A stretch of DNA of 13,281 nt from Fidelibacterota bacterium (GTDB lineage: Bacteria > Fidelibacterota > Marinisomatia > Marinisomatales > UBA8229). The stretch lies in assembly GCA_003535775.1 (NCBI GenBank), contig DPYO01000119.1, positions 1,010-14,290 on the forward strand, in the 5' to 3' direction. Positions 1 through 7,779 of this stretch are shown here, piece by piece (position 1 is the first letter of the stretch; every line of letters begins with the position of its first letter). Under the pieces are notes generated by a model, which searched no databases, was not told the DNA's origin, and worked only from the letters and a program-made list of their open reading frames with translations. The translations under genes and the position numbers were made by a program.

Positions 1-126
1 ATGGAAACATTTGGAATAATGGGCTTTATTTTTGGGCTTGCTGCTCTTGCAAAAATCATTTTGTTGGAAACAAAACTCAAAGAATCTGGTGTTCTGAAAG
101 AACGAACGGAATCAAAGGATAAATGA
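1..126 (+). CDS. Small single-helix membrane protein, hypothetical (start possibly upstream)
   Basis: An ATG at the first base opens a 41-residue reading frame that closes with TGA at 124-126. Residues about 4-22 (FGIMGFIFGLAALAKIILL) are hydrophobic and would form one membrane helix. The tail is charged and Lys/Glu-rich, which suits a short amphipathic or coiled-coil end on the cytoplasmic side. Tiny proteins of this look (short helix with FGIMGFIFGL-like start, then a charged tail) occur in many bacteria, but I know of no function. Because the window begins at this ATG, neither the ribosome-binding site nor an upstream extension can be checked. It converges on the minus-strand hydrolase gene, and the hairpin at 180-212 lies between the two stop codons. 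Confidence 0.55.
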   Translation: METFGIMGFIFGLAALAKIILLETKLKESGVLKERTESKDK

Positions 127-179
127 TTTCTTACAAGAATAATTATCATTATATACGGCTGCAAAATTATTATTTGTGG

Positions 180-212
180 TTGCTTTCCGCTTGATTTTAG
201 AAGCGGAAGCAA
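180..212. terminator. Stem-loop between convergent genes, probable bidirectional terminator
   Basis: TTGCTTTCCGCTT (180-192) pairs with AAGCGGAAGCAA (201-212), giving 12 base pairs with one bulged T and an 8-nt loop. It begins 6 nt beyond the hydrolase stop codon (219-221) and lies 53 nt past the stop of the small gene at 1-126. The plus side is followed by an AT-rich TAATAATAATTATTTT tract rather than a pure T run. Termination is therefore inferred from stem strength and position. Confidence 0.6.
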
Positions 213-218
213 TAATAA

Positions 219-875
219 TTATTTTACCATGAACTCCTTAATGATTTTCATGGCAGTAACGGGAATTTTATGCTTCTCATCATAGGTTTTCATCACAACT
301 TTACATCCCAATTCCTTACAGATTTTCATTGATTCAATCCCTCGTTCTACAGGGACAATTTCGTCTTTAGTCCCGTGTAAAATTAACATGGGAAGATTGA
401 ATTTAATCGGTTCAATGTTCAGCATCTGTACATTTTTTCTGCTCAGGAACCCTGCAATGGACACAATACCGTTAATTTTATGTCTCATAAGCAAACCTGC
501 ACCAACCGAAAGGGTTGCCCCTTGGGAAAACCCTAATAAAAAAATTCTTACATCATCTTTTTCCTTTCTTCGAATCAAGTCTACTATTGTTTCAAGCAAA
601 GAAATTGTATCCAAAACCTCATCAACGGATTTAGGTTTATTATCAAACCATGAATATCCTTTTGGGATTTGACGTGCCTTAAATGGTGCCCGTGGAAAAA
701 TCCACAGGGAGTTAGGTAACCTCACACCGATAGAGATGGGAATCAGTGAATGTTCATCTCCGGTCCAGCCATGAAGCCCAATGACTATAGTTTCGCATTT
801 TTTCCCAAACTGTTTAAACTGAAATTCAGTATCGGGTAATTCAGACCTTAGATCAGGATAGTCTTTTTCGCTCAT
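219..875 (-). CDS. Alpha/beta hydrolase, phospholipase/carboxylesterase type
   Basis: A 218-residue serine hydrolase of the small carboxylesterase/phospholipase (YpfH-like) group, probably cytoplasmic because no signal peptide is seen. Numbered from the chosen start, the oxyanion-side motif GLHGWTGDE is near residue 33, the nucleophile elbow GFSQGA places Ser117, HGTKDEIVP supplies Asp171, and His202 (DEKHKIP) completes the triad. The start is the ATG at 873-875 because GGAGGA lies 3 nt upstream of it. The frame stays open to 917, but the 14 extra residues have no ribosome-binding site and no family resemblance. It overlaps the 3' end of the MBL-fold gene by 23 bp, so the two are probably translationally coupled. 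Family members cleave short acyl esters; the real substrate cannot be told from sequence. Confidence 0.9.
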   Translation of the reverse strand: MSEKDYPDLRSELPDTEFQFKQFGKKCETIVIGLHGWTGDEHSLIPISIGVRLPNSLWIFPRAPFKARQIPKGYSWFDNKPKSVDEVLDTISLLETIVDLIRRKEKDDVRIFLLGFSQGATLSVGAGLLMRHKINGIVSIAGFLSRKNVQMLNIEPIKFNLPMLILHGTKDEIVPVERGIESMKICKELGCKVVMKTYDEKHKIPVTAMKIIKEFMVK

Positions 876-1506
876 ATTCCTCCATCCGAAAAACAAAATC
901 GTCCTCGTCCACTGCACAAAGCAAAGGGCTTATTTCTATATTTTCTTTTAGTGTACAGTAAGGTTTTGGCCCATAATCGTGACCCGGATATAAAAGCGTA
1001 TCTCCAGGAAGAATCAAAAGTTTTTTGTAAACAGAACGGTACAATTGACGAGTGTCAGATCTCAAGCTGATTGTCCTGCCAGTCCTTCCAACGAAAAGGG
1101 TATCACCGGTGAAAAGGATATTCCCCATATGAAAACAAAGGCTGTCATCATAATGACCCGGTGTGTGTATCACCTCTATATTCAAATTCCCAAATTGAAC
1201 TTGGGAATGATCATCCACACCTCGGATATTTTCTCCGCTAATCCCACTAACCGAATCTCTAAAAATGATTACTTTCAGATCGGGAAATGAACTAATTATC
1301 TCATCTAAATAGGCAATATGATCCCCGTGAGTATGGGTGATAAACACTGAAGAAATTTTATGAGACACATCGGAAGAAATCTCCCGGAAAGGTACTGACG
1401 CATCAATAAGAAACTGGGTATTTGTCTTTCCGCAGGTAACCAGATAGGTAAAATTATCATCGAAGCCACCTTTGAACGACTGAACTTTGAAATCTGATTT
1501 CTTCAT
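853..1506 (-). CDS. MBL-fold metallo-hydrolase, glyoxalase II / persulfide dioxygenase-like
   Basis: A 217-residue metallo-beta-lactamase-fold protein. Metal ligands are visible in family order: THTHGDH (His58, His60, Asp62, His63), TPGH (His118), GDTLF (Asp135) and YPGHDYG (His176). The GRTGRT stretch after Asp135 and the C-terminal TLKENIEISPLL resemble the hydroxyacylglutathione hydrolase/ETHE1 branch, whose members hydrolyse S-acyl-glutathione thioesters or oxidise persulfides. The protein is shorter than classical GloB (about 250) because the C-terminal substrate domain is reduced, so the thiol substrate is uncertain. No rhodanese domain is attached. It is the first gene of a two-gene minus-strand unit with the serine hydrolase. 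It is divergent from the small membrane gene at 1600, with a 93-bp spacer holding two short palindromes. Confidence 0.9.
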   Translation of the reverse strand: MKKSDFKVQSFKGGFDDNFTYLVTCGKTNTQFLIDASVPFREISSDVSHKISSVFITHTHGDHIAYLDEIISSFPDLKVIIFRDSVSGISGENIRGVDDHSQVQFGNLNIEVIHTPGHYDDSLCFHMGNILFTGDTLFVGRTGRTISLRSDTRQLYRSVYKKLLILPGDTLLYPGHDYGPKPYCTLKENIEISPLLCAVDEDDFVFRMEEYERKRLS

Positions 1507-1538
1507 AATGTTGGAATTTCCATATACTTTTACCCGAA

Positions 1539-1574
1539 TTGATAGTTATTTTCTCAAAGGATATCCTATATAAT
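1539..1574 (+). promoter_or_regulatory. Candidate promoter with palindrome, upstream of the small membrane gene
   Basis: A perfect TATAAT stands at 1569-1574, 25 nt before the ATG at 1600. TTGATA (1539-1544) is a near-perfect -35 box but lies 24 bp from TATAAT. It sits at the ideal 17 bp from the weaker TATCCT at 1562-1567. A perfect 10-bp palindrome AGGATATCCT (1558-1567) lies between and could be an operator. This is motif matching only. Confidence 0.35.
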
Positions 1575-1599
1575 TAATTGAACTTAAGGTAAATGAATT

Positions 1600-1791
1600 A
1601 TGAGTATGAAAAACTTTCCAATGAAAAAAATAGGAATTATTGCCATCATCTGTGGACTTGCAATCTGGGCGTTATATTTAGTTTATATCTTTTGGTCATT
1701 TTTATTTTCCCATCCATTTCTTGGGCTTGCGTTAATGGCAATTATCGGTGGTCTTGTCATTCTTATCCTTGATATTTATAAGGAAAAATAA
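1600..1791 (+). CDS. Small two-helix membrane protein, hypothetical
   Basis: A 63-residue protein made of two hydrophobic helices (about residues 11-35 and 39-59) joined by a tight SHPF turn. The N-terminus is basic (MSMKNFPMKK) and the tail is charged (DIYKEK), so both ends probably face the cytoplasm in a hairpin topology. I do not recognise a family. An AAGG lies 11 nt before the start, a somewhat long but acceptable ribosome-binding spacing. The second Met (codon 3) is an equally possible start. A candidate promoter lies just upstream. The gene is followed after 38 bp by the decayed ybjQ-like gene on the same strand, so the two may once have formed a transcription unit. Confidence 0.7.
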   Translation: MSMKNFPMKKIGIIAIICGLAIWALYLVYIFWSFLFSHPFLGLALMAIIGGLVILILDIYKEK

Positions 1792-1829
1792 AAGGATAAA
1801 TAAAACGAACCATTCAGGGGAATTGAAAA

Positions 1830-2150
1830 ATGATAATCAGCACATTAGAACAAATAGCAGGGTATAAAATGACCAAATCTCTAGGAGTTGTATCCGGTAA
1901 CACAATACATGCTCGACACTTGGGAAAATATATAGTCACTGGATTACAAACAGTTGTAGATGGAAAAATTAAGGAGTAAACAGGAATGCTGGCAGAATCA
2001 CGAGAACAAGCCCTACAGAGAATGATCGAAAAATGGGAAGATCTGAATACTGACAGAATAATTTGCGTTCGATTCCAAACATCAATAATTATGAGTATAA
2101 CTGCCTAATTGCTTGCTTACGGAACAGCAGTAAAACTTCAAAAAATATAA
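1830..2150 (+). pseudogene. YbjQ/UPF0145 heavy-metal-binding-domain family gene, broken by two in-frame TAA stops
   Basis: Read in a single frame from ATG 1830, this is a full-length YbjQ-family protein (about 106 codons, the usual size) interrupted by TAA at 1977-1979 and TAA at 2106-2108, with its natural stop TAA at 2148-2150. The first part contains GYKMTKSLGVVSGNTIHARH and TGLQTVVDGKIKE. The middle reads GMLAESREQALQRMIE, DRIICVRFQTS. The end reads LLAYGTAVKL, matching the family's conserved AYGTAV close. In relatives the first stop position is normally Tyr (one base from TAA) and the second is normally Glu (one base from TAA). No frameshift is present, so the decay is recent. Neighbouring genes end with TAA, so readthrough recoding is unlikely. 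AGGGGA (1816-1821) still provides a ribosome-binding site, and the 49-residue N-terminal piece may be translated. Confidence 0.85.
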
Positions 2151-2246
2151 GTAGTACTATACATTTTTAAAATTAGAAATCCTGTAAAAAGAATTCTGTA
2201 TTTTTCACTTCCACTGTGATTATTTCATAAGTTTATCGGTTTTCTT
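2151..2246. other. Intergenic spacer before the phosphorylase gene, nothing clear
   Basis: An AT-rich 96-bp gap between the ybjQ remnant and the phosphorylase start. I see no convincing promoter pair, no operator palindrome and no Shine-Dalgarno sequence before ATG 2247. A transcription start for the phosphorylase must nevertheless lie here or upstream. Confidence 0.4.
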
Positions 2247-3536
2247 ATGATACCTGCCGAAATCATAAAACAAAAACGGGACGGAGCCCACCTTTCGAAA
2301 GACCATCTCTGTGAATTTATCCAGAGCTATATGGAGGGATCAATTGCGGATTATCAAATGACAGCACTTCTCATGGCTATATTTTTCAATGGCATGGATG
2401 ATGACGAACTTTACTCACTGGTTGATATTATGGTCAACTCTGGAGAAAAAATGGATTTTTCCAATCTTGAGTGTTTCGTGGCAGACAAACATAGTACTGG
2501 AGGAGTAGGAGATAAGGTATCCATAATTCTTGCTCCTATTTTAGCAGAAGCCGGGTTGGCAATACCTATGATCAGCGGAAGAGGATTGGGCCATACTGGC
2601 GGGACCCTAGATAAATTGGAAACTATACCGGGTTTTCGGGTAGATCTTTCCTTGACGGAATTTCGGAAAGCAGTGGAGCAAACAGGGATTGCAATGATTG
2701 GACAAACAAATGAAATTTGCCCTGCTGACCGCAAAATGTATTCTCTTCGAGATGTTACTGGAACAATAGAATCAATTCCACTCATTTGCAGTTCCATTAT
2801 GAGCAAAAAGATTGCAGAAGGAATACAAGGCCTGGTTCTGGATGTGAAAATTGGAAATGGCGCATTCATAAAAAAAATGGAAGATGCTAAAACGTTAGGG
2901 AATATGCTCAAACGAATTGGAAGACATTTTGGGATTACTACTGATATCGTCTATTCCAGTATGAATCAACCTCTGGGTACAACTGCCGGTCTTTGGTGTG
3001 AGGTCAAAGAATCGATTAATTCATTAAAAGGAAATGGTACTGATGACACAATGAAAATCACCTATGAACTTGGTTCCCGCCTGCTTCTACAGGCAGAAAT
3101 TTCAAAAACACGGAACGAGGCTATTTCATTACAAAAATCAATCATTCAATCCGGTAAAGGATATGAAAAATTTCTTGATTTGGTAAAAAATCAGGGTGGA
3201 TCTCAAAAAGATATTGAACAGTATACCAAACTCCATTCACCCCAACACACAAGGGAAATATCAGCAAACCGATCCGGTTTCATTCAGTACATGGATACAT
3301 ACACAATTGGACTGGCAACAGTTGCCCTCGGGTGTGGAAGGGCAAAAATAACTGACTCTGTTGATCCAACCGCAGGTATGGAATTTCTAAAAAAAACGGG
3401 TGAAAAAGTTCAAAAAGGTGAACCGTTAATCCGGTGTTTTAATTCTGACAAACCAAAACTTCAAAATACCGTGAATAGGCTGGAATCTGTTTTTCAAATA
3501 GGAGAAAAACAAATATTTCATCCCCTGATTTATTAA
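2247..3536 (+). CDS. Pyrimidine-nucleoside / thymidine phosphorylase
   Basis: A 429-residue homodimeric cytosolic enzyme of nucleoside salvage. It splits thymidine, and in the Pdp branch uridine too, with phosphate to give the base and (deoxy)ribose-1-phosphate. Seen in sequence: helical N-terminal domain (residues 1-65); phosphate-binding KHSTGGVGDK (81-90); the family signature SGRGLGHTGGTLDKLE (110-125); and base-contacting Arg168, Ser183 and Lys187, which match the numbering of characterised bacterial PyNP enzymes. A C-terminal alpha/beta domain (about 345-420) completes the fold. Length is normal. The start at MIPAEIIKQKRDG aligns with the family N-terminus although no ribosome-binding site precedes it. 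deoA and pdp cannot be separated safely by eye, so no symbol is given. It converges on pbp1A, with only 8 bp between the two stop codons. Confidence 0.95.
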   Translation: MIPAEIIKQKRDGAHLSKDHLCEFIQSYMEGSIADYQMTALLMAIFFNGMDDDELYSLVDIMVNSGEKMDFSNLECFVADKHSTGGVGDKVSIILAPILAEAGLAIPMISGRGLGHTGGTLDKLETIPGFRVDLSLTEFRKAVEQTGIAMIGQTNEICPADRKMYSLRDVTGTIESIPLICSSIMSKKIAEGIQGLVLDVKIGNGAFIKKMEDAKTLGNMLKRIGRHFGITTDIVYSSMNQPLGTTAGLWCEVKESINSLKGNGTDDTMKITYELGSRLLLQAEISKTRNEAISLQKSIIQSGKGYEKFLDLVKNQGGSQKDIEQYTKLHSPQHTREISANRSGFIQYMDTYTIGLATVALGCGRAKITDSVDPTAGMEFLKKTGEKVQKGEPLIRCFNSDKPKLQNTVNRLESVFQIGEKQIFHPLIY

Positions 3537-3544
3537 TTTATCAT

Positions 3545-5683
3545 TTAGGATCTGCGGTGTATATTACAATAACGTGTTGGTTCTGTACCTTTTTTAAATA
3601 CTTCTATCTCCACCGGACATACAGCAACTGGTCTATTTTTACTCATACTACATATTTCGAATTTGATAATACCTTCCGGGATTTTAAAATCATTCCAGCT
3701 AATCCCCAATTTCTTATGTGCCTCCCGCATAAAAATGGCCCATGCTGGTAAAGCCGCTGTAGTTCCGGATTGTTTCTCTCCCAGGCTTACAGAATAATCG
3801 TCAACTCCAAACCAAACACCAGCAACAATATTCTTTGTAAAACCGACAAACCAGGCATCACTGTAACCCTGTGTAGTACCAGTTTTACCAGCAGCAGGGT
3901 GATAAAAATGATATTTCCACCTGGCACTGCCGCCTGTGCCCTGGTCTAGGACTGTTTGCATCAAGTTAGTCATAAGATAAGCAGTTTCCTCACTGAGTAC
4001 CTCTTCCTGGTCTGGTTCATATTCTTCAATGATATTACCAAAACGATCCTCGATCCTAAGAATTCCTAATGGTCTGGAATAAACACCTTTATTAGCGAAA
4101 GTTCCATAGGCACTGACAATCTCGATTGGGTATACCTCCGATGTTCCAAGAGAAATAGCATCCACAGCACGAATATTGGTTGTAATTCCCATACGCTGGG
4201 CAGTTTTTTTAACTTCCACAGCTGGGACCAGCTCCTGAACTAACCGCACAGAAATGAGATTCAAAGATCTTTGTAATCCCTCCCTGAGAGTAGTCAATCC
4301 ACCTGTACTACCATCGTAATTTTTTGGCATCCACTTTTCCCACTCGCCAGTTACATTCCGTACATTCAGAACTACCGGCTGGTTTAAAAGTTGTTTGGTC
4401 ACAGGATACCCGTTATCAATGGCAGTAGTATACACGAAGGGTTTAAAAACAGAACCAGGCTGGCGTCGGGCCTGAACTGCACGATTAAATTGGTCATGAT
4501 AATGGGGTTCAGGACGTCCTCCAACCATAGCAAGAATATGTCCGTTTTGTGGATCAAGAGCAATAAGAGCAGCCTGGACCAATAATTTATGGCGTAGTGC
4601 TTTGTAAAGAGGTATCGAATCTTCCATCATCATTTTTACCGTGTCTTCGGGATGAATTCCAAAATAGGCTAGCCGGGAGAATTCTTCTTCGTTCTCAAAC
4701 AATCGGTTATTTAGAACCTTCTGGTTCTGCTGTACAGTTTTCAGAATCGTTTTCTCTGCAATAGACTGTAAGCGGGAATCCAATGTCGTATAAATTTTTA
4801 ATCCATCCCGGTAAATGTTGATGCCAAGCCTGTCATCTTCTCTTTCTAAAAATCGTCGGACAAATTCAGTAAAATAGGGTGCTACGCCTTTAGGAGGTTC
4901 ATCATTAATTTTATCTAAAGATTGTGCACGTGCTTCGGCATATTTGGACAATGTGACATAACCCTCTTCCCGCATCAATCGTAGGACTGTATTCCTTCTT
5001 CTATTCGCCCGGTCTGGATGCCGTATTGGTGAGTAAATCGCCGGGGAAGGTAAGAGTCCCACAAGCAAAGCAGCTTCATCTAAAGTTAACTCATTTGCCC
5101 GTTTTCCATAAAACTGTTTGGCTGCAGCTTGTACACCAAATGTTCCATGACCAAAATGAACCGTATTAAGGTACATTTCCAATATTTCATCTTTTGTATA
5201 AGTCCTTTCAATCTGGATCGCAGTGATAACTTCTTTAATTTTTCGGATAATACTATCTTCAAAACCGATTGATTTGTATAAGTTGCGAGCTAATTGCTGT
5301 GTAAGAGTACTGAAGCCCTGCCTGTAGCTTAATGACAAAACATTGACAAAAATCGCCCTGGCTACGCTTCTCAATGAAAGACCCCAATGTTCCCAGAAAC
5401 GTCGATCTTCAGAGGCGATGACCGCATTCCGCATATGGATTGGAATCTGGTTTAATTCTACAAAAACCCGCTTCTCAAGAAATAATTCATCGAGGATTTT
5501 TCCATCCTTAGAATAAATACTGGTTACAAGATCCGGATCATAATTTTCCAGTTGCTCCAGTGATGGAAGATCCCATGATAAGTAAAACAAATAACTGAGT
5601 ACGAATAGTGTAAGACACAGAACAATCCCAAGTGAACGCAGAAAAATATTAATCCAATATCCTATTTTTTTTTCGTCTTTCAT
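3545..5683 (-). CDS. Penicillin-binding protein 1A, bifunctional transglycosylase/transpeptidase
   Basis: A 712-residue class A PBP that polymerises lipid II into glycan strands and cross-links the peptides at the outer face of the inner membrane. One N-terminal signal-anchor helix (about 15-35) follows a short cytoplasmic head. The GT51 domain shows the catalytic EDRRFWEHWG motif (Glu92), GFSTLTQQLARN (123-134) and KIKEVITAIQIERTYTKDEILEMYLN (148-173). The transpeptidase domain shows the SxxK nucleophile in PGSVFK (Ser411, Lys414), SLN (473-475) and KTGTTQGYSDAW (600-611). The Cys-containing tail (CPVEIEVFKKGTEPTRYCNIH) is usual for PBP1A. The leader is AT-rich with no Shine-Dalgarno sequence. 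It lies 84 bp downstream of fumC on the same strand and may be co-transcribed or have its own promoter. Length is slightly short for the family but complete. Confidence 0.95.
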   Translation of the reverse strand: MKDEKKIGYWINIFLRSLGIVLCLTLFVLSYLFYLSWDLPSLEQLENYDPDLVTSIYSKDGKILDELFLEKRVFVELNQIPIHMRNAVIASEDRRFWEHWGLSLRSVARAIFVNVLSLSYRQGFSTLTQQLARNLYKSIGFEDSIIRKIKEVITAIQIERTYTKDEILEMYLNTVHFGHGTFGVQAAAKQFYGKRANELTLDEAALLVGLLPSPAIYSPIRHPDRANRRRNTVLRLMREEGYVTLSKYAEARAQSLDKINDEPPKGVAPYFTEFVRRFLEREDDRLGINIYRDGLKIYTTLDSRLQSIAEKTILKTVQQNQKVLNNRLFENEEEFSRLAYFGIHPEDTVKMMMEDSIPLYKALRHKLLVQAALIALDPQNGHILAMVGGRPEPHYHDQFNRAVQARRQPGSVFKPFVYTTAIDNGYPVTKQLLNQPVVLNVRNVTGEWEKWMPKNYDGSTGGLTTLREGLQRSLNLISVRLVQELVPAVEVKKTAQRMGITTNIRAVDAISLGTSEVYPIEIVSAYGTFANKGVYSRPLGILRIEDRFGNIIEEYEPDQEEVLSEETAYLMTNLMQTVLDQGTGGSARWKYHFYHPAAGKTGTTQGYSDAWFVGFTKNIVAGVWFGVDDYSVSLGEKQSGTTAALPAWAIFMREAHKKLGISWNDFKIPEGIIKFEICSMSKNRPVAVCPVEIEVFKKGTEPTRYCNIHRRS

Positions 5684-5767
5684 AATGAAGGAAAAAAATA
5701 TTTTTGGCCCGATAAATAGATAATAGTGTTAAAACAGAATAAAAAAGAAATGTTCCGGTGGGAATCT

Positions 5768-7159
5768 CTAATTTTTTTCCCGGGGAGCAATCATCTTTTC
5801 CGGTTGCACAACCCGATCAAATTCCTTACCAGTCATATAACCGAGATCAATAGTAGTCTCACGGAGAGTTTTGTTTTCCTTGAATGCTTTCTTCGCCACT
5901 TCTGCAGCCCGGTCGTATCCGATATGAGGATTGAGAGCCGTGACCAGCATGAGAGAATTGTGCAGGTTTTTATCAATTCGTTCCAGATTTGGTTTCAGTC
6001 CTTCCACTGCATGTTCACGGAAAGAATTACAGACATCTGTCAATAACCGAATTGACTGCAGAATATTGAAAGCTAAAACAGGCCGAAAAACATTCAATTC
6101 AAAATTCCCGCTGGCACCGGCTATTGCAATTGTCAAGTCATTCCCCATGACCTGGGTACACACCATTGTCACCGCTTCACACTGAGTAGGATTTATCTTG
6201 CCCGGCATGATTGAACTTCCCGGTTCATTTTTTGGAAGTTCGAGCTCCCCAATCCCGGATCTAGGACCGCTAGCTAACCAGCGAATGTCATTAGCAATTT
6301 TAAACAGTGAACCTGCTACCACCTTTAAAGCTCCAGATAATTCCACGATACAGTCCTGAGCACTCAAAGCTTCAAATTTATTTGGAGCAGATACAAAAGG
6401 TAAGCCGGTGATTCTGGAAATTTCTTCCGCAACTTGCTCCCCGTAGCCCTCTATTGTATTCATGCCGGTTCCAACTGCCGTCCCTCCAATAGCCAATTCG
6501 TAACTACTGGTCAGGGCTCGGTTAATTCGGTCAATCCCATGTTCCAGCATGGAGGAGTATCCAGACAATTCCTGGCCTAAACTCAGGGGTGTGGCATCCT
6601 GAAGATGAGTCCGCCCCAGTTTAATGATATCCTGGTAGGCGTTGGATTTTTTCTTAAATGCTTCCCGTAGATTATCCAAAGCTGGGAGTAAGGAATCTAT
6701 GACTGAAGTACATACCGCAATATTAATCGCCGTTGGAAATGTATCGTTGGTGGATTGAGACATATTCACATGGTCGTTAGGATGTACCGGAGTTTTTTTA
6801 CCCCTCTCTCCGCCCATTATCTCAATGGCCCGGTTTGCGATAACTTCGTTAAAATTCATGTTTGTCTGGGTGCCACTCCCCGTTTGCCAAACCACAAGCG
6901 GAAACTGATCATCCAGTTTCCCCTCAATAACCTCCTCGGCAGCTTTACAAATGGATTCGGAAAGATCCGACTCCAAGGAACCCAAATTTTGATTCACCAA
7001 AGCGGCTGCCTTTTTAAGAATTCCATAGGCGCGGATGAATTCCCGTGGAAATATTTCTCCACCAATCTTGAAATTCTCTAATGAGCGCTGTGTTTGTGCA
7101 CCCCAGTATACATCATCAGGAACCGAAATTTCTCCCATGGAGTCAAATTCTTTTCGCAA
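5768..7159 (-). CDS. fumC: Fumarate hydratase, class II, TTG start
   Basis: A 463-residue iron-independent fumarase, a cytosolic homotetramer interconverting fumarate and L-malate in the TCA cycle. The three conserved regions of the fumarase/aspartase superfamily are visible: GSGTQTNMNFNEV (94-106) with HPNDHVNMSQSTND (126-139); GRTHLQDATP (182-191) with the catalytic-site His185; and the signature GSSIMPGKIN (314-323), whose Ser315 is the likely catalytic base. The fumarase-type N-terminus (RKEFDSMGE) and TGSGTQTN favour FumC over aspartase. The first codon is TTG (minus strand, 7159-7157) with AAGG 6 nt before it. The alternative ATG at residue 8 has no ribosome-binding site and would cut off the conserved RKEFDS, so TTG is preferred. 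It sits between the CBS gene (77-bp gap) and pbp1A. Confidence 0.95.
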   Translation of the reverse strand: MRKEFDSMGEISVPDDVYWGAQTQRSLENFKIGGEIFPREFIRAYGILKKAAALVNQNLGSLESDLSESICKAAEEVIEGKLDDQFPLVVWQTGSGTQTNMNFNEVIANRAIEIMGGERGKKTPVHPNDHVNMSQSTNDTFPTAINIAVCTSVIDSLLPALDNLREAFKKKSNAYQDIIKLGRTHLQDATPLSLGQELSGYSSMLEHGIDRINRALTSSYELAIGGTAVGTGMNTIEGYGEQVAEEISRITGLPFVSAPNKFEALSAQDCIVELSGALKVVAGSLFKIANDIRWLASGPRSGIGELELPKNEPGSSIMPGKINPTQCEAVTMVCTQVMGNDLTIAIAGASGNFELNVFRPVLAFNILQSIRLLTDVCNSFREHAVEGLKPNLERIDKNLHNSLMLVTALNPHIGYDRAAEVAKKAFKENKTLRETTIDLGYMTGKEFDRVVQPEKMIAPREKN

Positions 7160-7236
7160 ATGAAACCTTATAGAATACTAAAACAGCATAATTCGAATGG
7201 AAAACCTGCAATCAGGAAATTCTAAAAAAATATTAA

Positions 7237-7767
7237 TCAACCTCCTTCACGGCGATTTTGCTTTCTCAATGGTTCAGGCGGCAAGTTTAATATTTCTTCA
7301 TGAAAAAATTGTCCTAAATGGTTGATCACATCTAAAATACTTACTTGACCAATCGGTTTCCTTTTTTCATCCACGATAGGGATGTTTCTGAATCCCCCGT
7401 CTACCATCTTGTTTAACGCAAAGGAAACGGGATCAGCCGGAAGCAATGCTTGAGGGTTTTTTGTCATAAAATCTTTTACAATTTCCTTCTCAAAGTCCAG
7501 TTTTTTTCCCAACACCTTGAGTAAAATGTCACGCTCAGTAAATATTCCTGAGATTTTTTCATCCTTTGTTAAGATTGCACATCCAATGTTCTCTTTCTGA
7601 AATTGGTTCACTACCTCTCTCAGGGAAGAATCCTCAGGAATTGCCAAACACCCTTTTGATAAACTTTTGATCGGATCAGTGAGAGAGATAGCTTCAGTAA
7701 TAAGCTCTTCTCCAGCAGCTTCTCTTTCTTCCATTTGCTTTAATTCATCATCAAAAAAATCATCCAT
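7237..7767 (-). CDS. Tandem CBS-domain protein
   Basis: A 176-residue soluble protein. A charged, Asp/Glu-rich N-terminus (DDFFDDELKQMEEREAAGEE) precedes two CBS repeats. CBS1 spans about 30-88 and ends GIFTERDILLKV; CBS2 spans about 96-152 with FRNIPIVDEKRKPIGQVSILDVI. The tail is short and basic. Paired CBS domains form a Bateman module that usually binds adenine nucleotides, and the TERD motif is the typical ribose/phosphate contact. No enzyme, channel or DNA-binding domain is attached, so it would act as a regulator through a partner. AAAGGA lies 7 nt before the ATG. It directly follows korB (30-bp gap that includes an 18-bp duplication) and precedes fumC, so it is probably expressed with the TCA-cycle genes. 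A role in sensing energy charge for Kor or fumarase is only an inference from position. Confidence 0.88.
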   Translation of the reverse strand: MDDFFDDELKQMEEREAAGEELITEAISLTDPIKSLSKGCLAIPEDSSLREVVNQFQKENIGCAILTKDEKISGIFTERDILLKVLGKKLDFEKEIVKDFMTKNPQALLPADPVSFALNKMVDGGFRNIPIVDEKRKPIGQVSILDVINHLGQFFHEEILNLPPEPLRKQNRREGG

Positions 7768-7779
7768 AACAATTCCTTT

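Noticed and set aside
876..917. Upstream start extending the alpha/beta hydrolase by 14 residues
   Set aside because: No ribosome-binding site and no family-like sequence; the internal ATG at 873-875 has GGAGGA immediately upstream.
1977..2108. TAA codons in the ybjQ-like gene read as recoded sense codons
   Set aside because: Neighbouring genes in the window terminate with TAA, and the two sites correspond to different amino acids in the family, so pseudogenisation is simpler.
2411..2911. 166-codon open frame antisense to the phosphorylase gene
   Set aside because: A shadow frame of a conserved coding region with no independent support.
7203..7214. Short CCTG/CAGG hairpin after the CBS gene as a terminator
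   Set aside because: Only four base pairs and no adequate T run; it is too weak to split the operon on this evidence.
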